Origin: Leptospira bourretii
GTDB taxonomy: Bacteria; Spirochaetota; Leptospiria; Leptospirales; Leptospiraceae
Length of the DNA: 64,000 bases
Reading direction: 5' to 3'
Assembly (NCBI RefSeq): GCF_004770145.1
Contig: NZ_RQFW01000022.1
Location: 192,956 to 256,955, forward strand
A program made the position numbers and the translations under genes. The notes beneath the pieces are model-generated. The model ran no database searches, was not told the DNA's origin, and saw nothing but the letters and a program-made list of their open reading frames with translations. Positions 63,632 through 64,000 of the stretch are shown in pieces (the first letter of the stretch is position 1; each line of letters opens with the position of its first letter).

Positions 63632-64000
63632 ATGAATGTATTTCGGATTTCAATCATCGTTTTAGCCATTTTTGCCCTTTCTTGCAAGGAAGAGGTCGTT
63701 CCTTTTGAAACCGCCCACCAAAACCTAGCGGCAAAACTCCTCGCTGAGAACCAAATCCTTCTCGAAGAGTATCTAAAAGACAATCCTAAGCCAAATTGGA
63801 AAATATTTTCAGAAACCCTGGATGCGCTGGTTGCCAGTGGACATCCAAAATTAAAGTCTTGGGGAGAAAATCTACGCCCACACCTACCAGCGCCAGGTGC
63901 CGATTTAGATTCTAGTTATGAAAAAATTTCTAAAATTCAAGAAATATTGATCCAAATCAAAACGGAAGTTCCAAACCAATCTCAGTACAATCGTTTTTAC
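63632..64000 (+). CDS. Putative lipoprotein, 3' end cut by window
   Basis: An ATG at 63632 begins MNVFRISIIVLAIFALSCKE, a lipoprotein signal with Cys at residue 18. The frame stays open for 123 codons to the window edge, so the C-terminus is missing. The visible mature part is helical and charged (AAKLLAENQILLEEYLKDN; YEKISKIQEILIQIKTE). I do not recognise the family. It diverges from the VOC gene, with about 138 bp between starts. Confidence 0.72.
   Translation, partial: MNVFRISIIVLAIFALSCKEEVVPFETAHQNLAAKLLAENQILLEEYLKDNPKPNWKIFSETLDALVASGHPKLKSWGENLRPHLPAPGADLDSSYEKISKIQEILIQIKTEVPNQSQYNRFY

Noticed and set aside
1..64000. tRNA or rRNA genes, CRISPR array, prophage, insertion sequence, toxin-antitoxin pair
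   Set aside because: Looked for GTTCGA-type tRNA loops, regularly spaced repeats, transposase DDE or integrase motifs and small coupled toxin pairs by eye; none was convincing. A covariance or profile search would settle small RNAs.

Overview
The window most likely comes from a Leptospira chromosome, probably a saprophytic or low-virulence lineage. The evidence is low GC, AT-rich gene starts, lipoproteins with spirochaete-type lipoboxes (FSQC, LVSC, FIGC, ALSC), a flgN-flgK-flgL-fliW-csrA periplasmic-flagellum block, many secreted proteins of no known family, and coding on both strands with short overlapping operons. I saw no tRNA, rRNA, CRISPR array, insertion sequence, prophage or plasmid marker. 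It reads as ordinary chromosomal backbone rather than a mobile island. Species cannot be fixed from sequence alone.

Layout. 1-6.6 kb: a truncated lipoprotein, a 577-bp non-coding stretch with a GC-rich stem-loop, a membrane-anchored dihaem cytochrome c, a papain-like protease with fibronectin III repeats plus its overlapping partner, and a membrane protein with a voltage-sensor-like S4 helix. 6.7-13.3 kb: icmF (fused isobutyryl-CoA mutase), a PlsC-type acyltransferase, a PAP2 phosphatase and an oligosaccharide flippase. 13.3-20 kb: a secreted protein and an outer-membrane-like protein whose 5' ends overlap head to head, a receiver/RsbW-like ATPase fusion, and a coupled trio of exported protein, HtrA protease and inactive HtrA paralogue. 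20-25.3 kb: a rhodanese without its catalytic Cys, a YihQ-like GH31 lipoprotein, a metallophosphoesterase, OsmC and a DUF374 acyltransferase. 25.3-29.8 kb: flagellar hook-junction genes with the FliW/CsrA switch. 29.8-35.7 kb: small conserved proteins, aat, and an ECF sigma factor with two membrane proteins. 35.8-42.6 kb: a PhoB/PhoR-like pair preceded by three 11-bp direct repeats, argJ, then a degenerate and an intact SpoIIE phosphatase overlapping by 4 bp. 42.7-51.6 kb: an M50-like protein, UDP-glucuronate decarboxylase, pntAA, a lipid A acyltransferase/PAP2/hisS/PilZ/OmpA run. 51.7-64 kb: a divergent dihydropteroate synthase, TPR proteins, RlpA-SPOR, a 1075-residue SpoIIE-TPR receptor, a CZB chemoreceptor, DUF2147, dcd, enoyl-CoA hydratase, an IPT/TIG lipoprotein, a VOC protein and a truncated lipoprotein.

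How the genes work together. Three themes recur. The first is the cell envelope: acyltransferases, PAP2 enzymes, flippase, OmpA, RlpA and lipoproteins. The second is signal transduction of the partner-switching kind: two intact SpoIIE phosphatases, one SpoIIE pseudo-phosphatase and a receiver fused to an RsbW-like ATPase. The third is active/inactive enzyme pairing: HtrA with pseudo-HtrA, and SpoIIE with pseudo-SpoIIE. These paired operons are the best candidates for undescribed systems here. Convergent gene pairs also often end in inverted repeats built from their own last codons.
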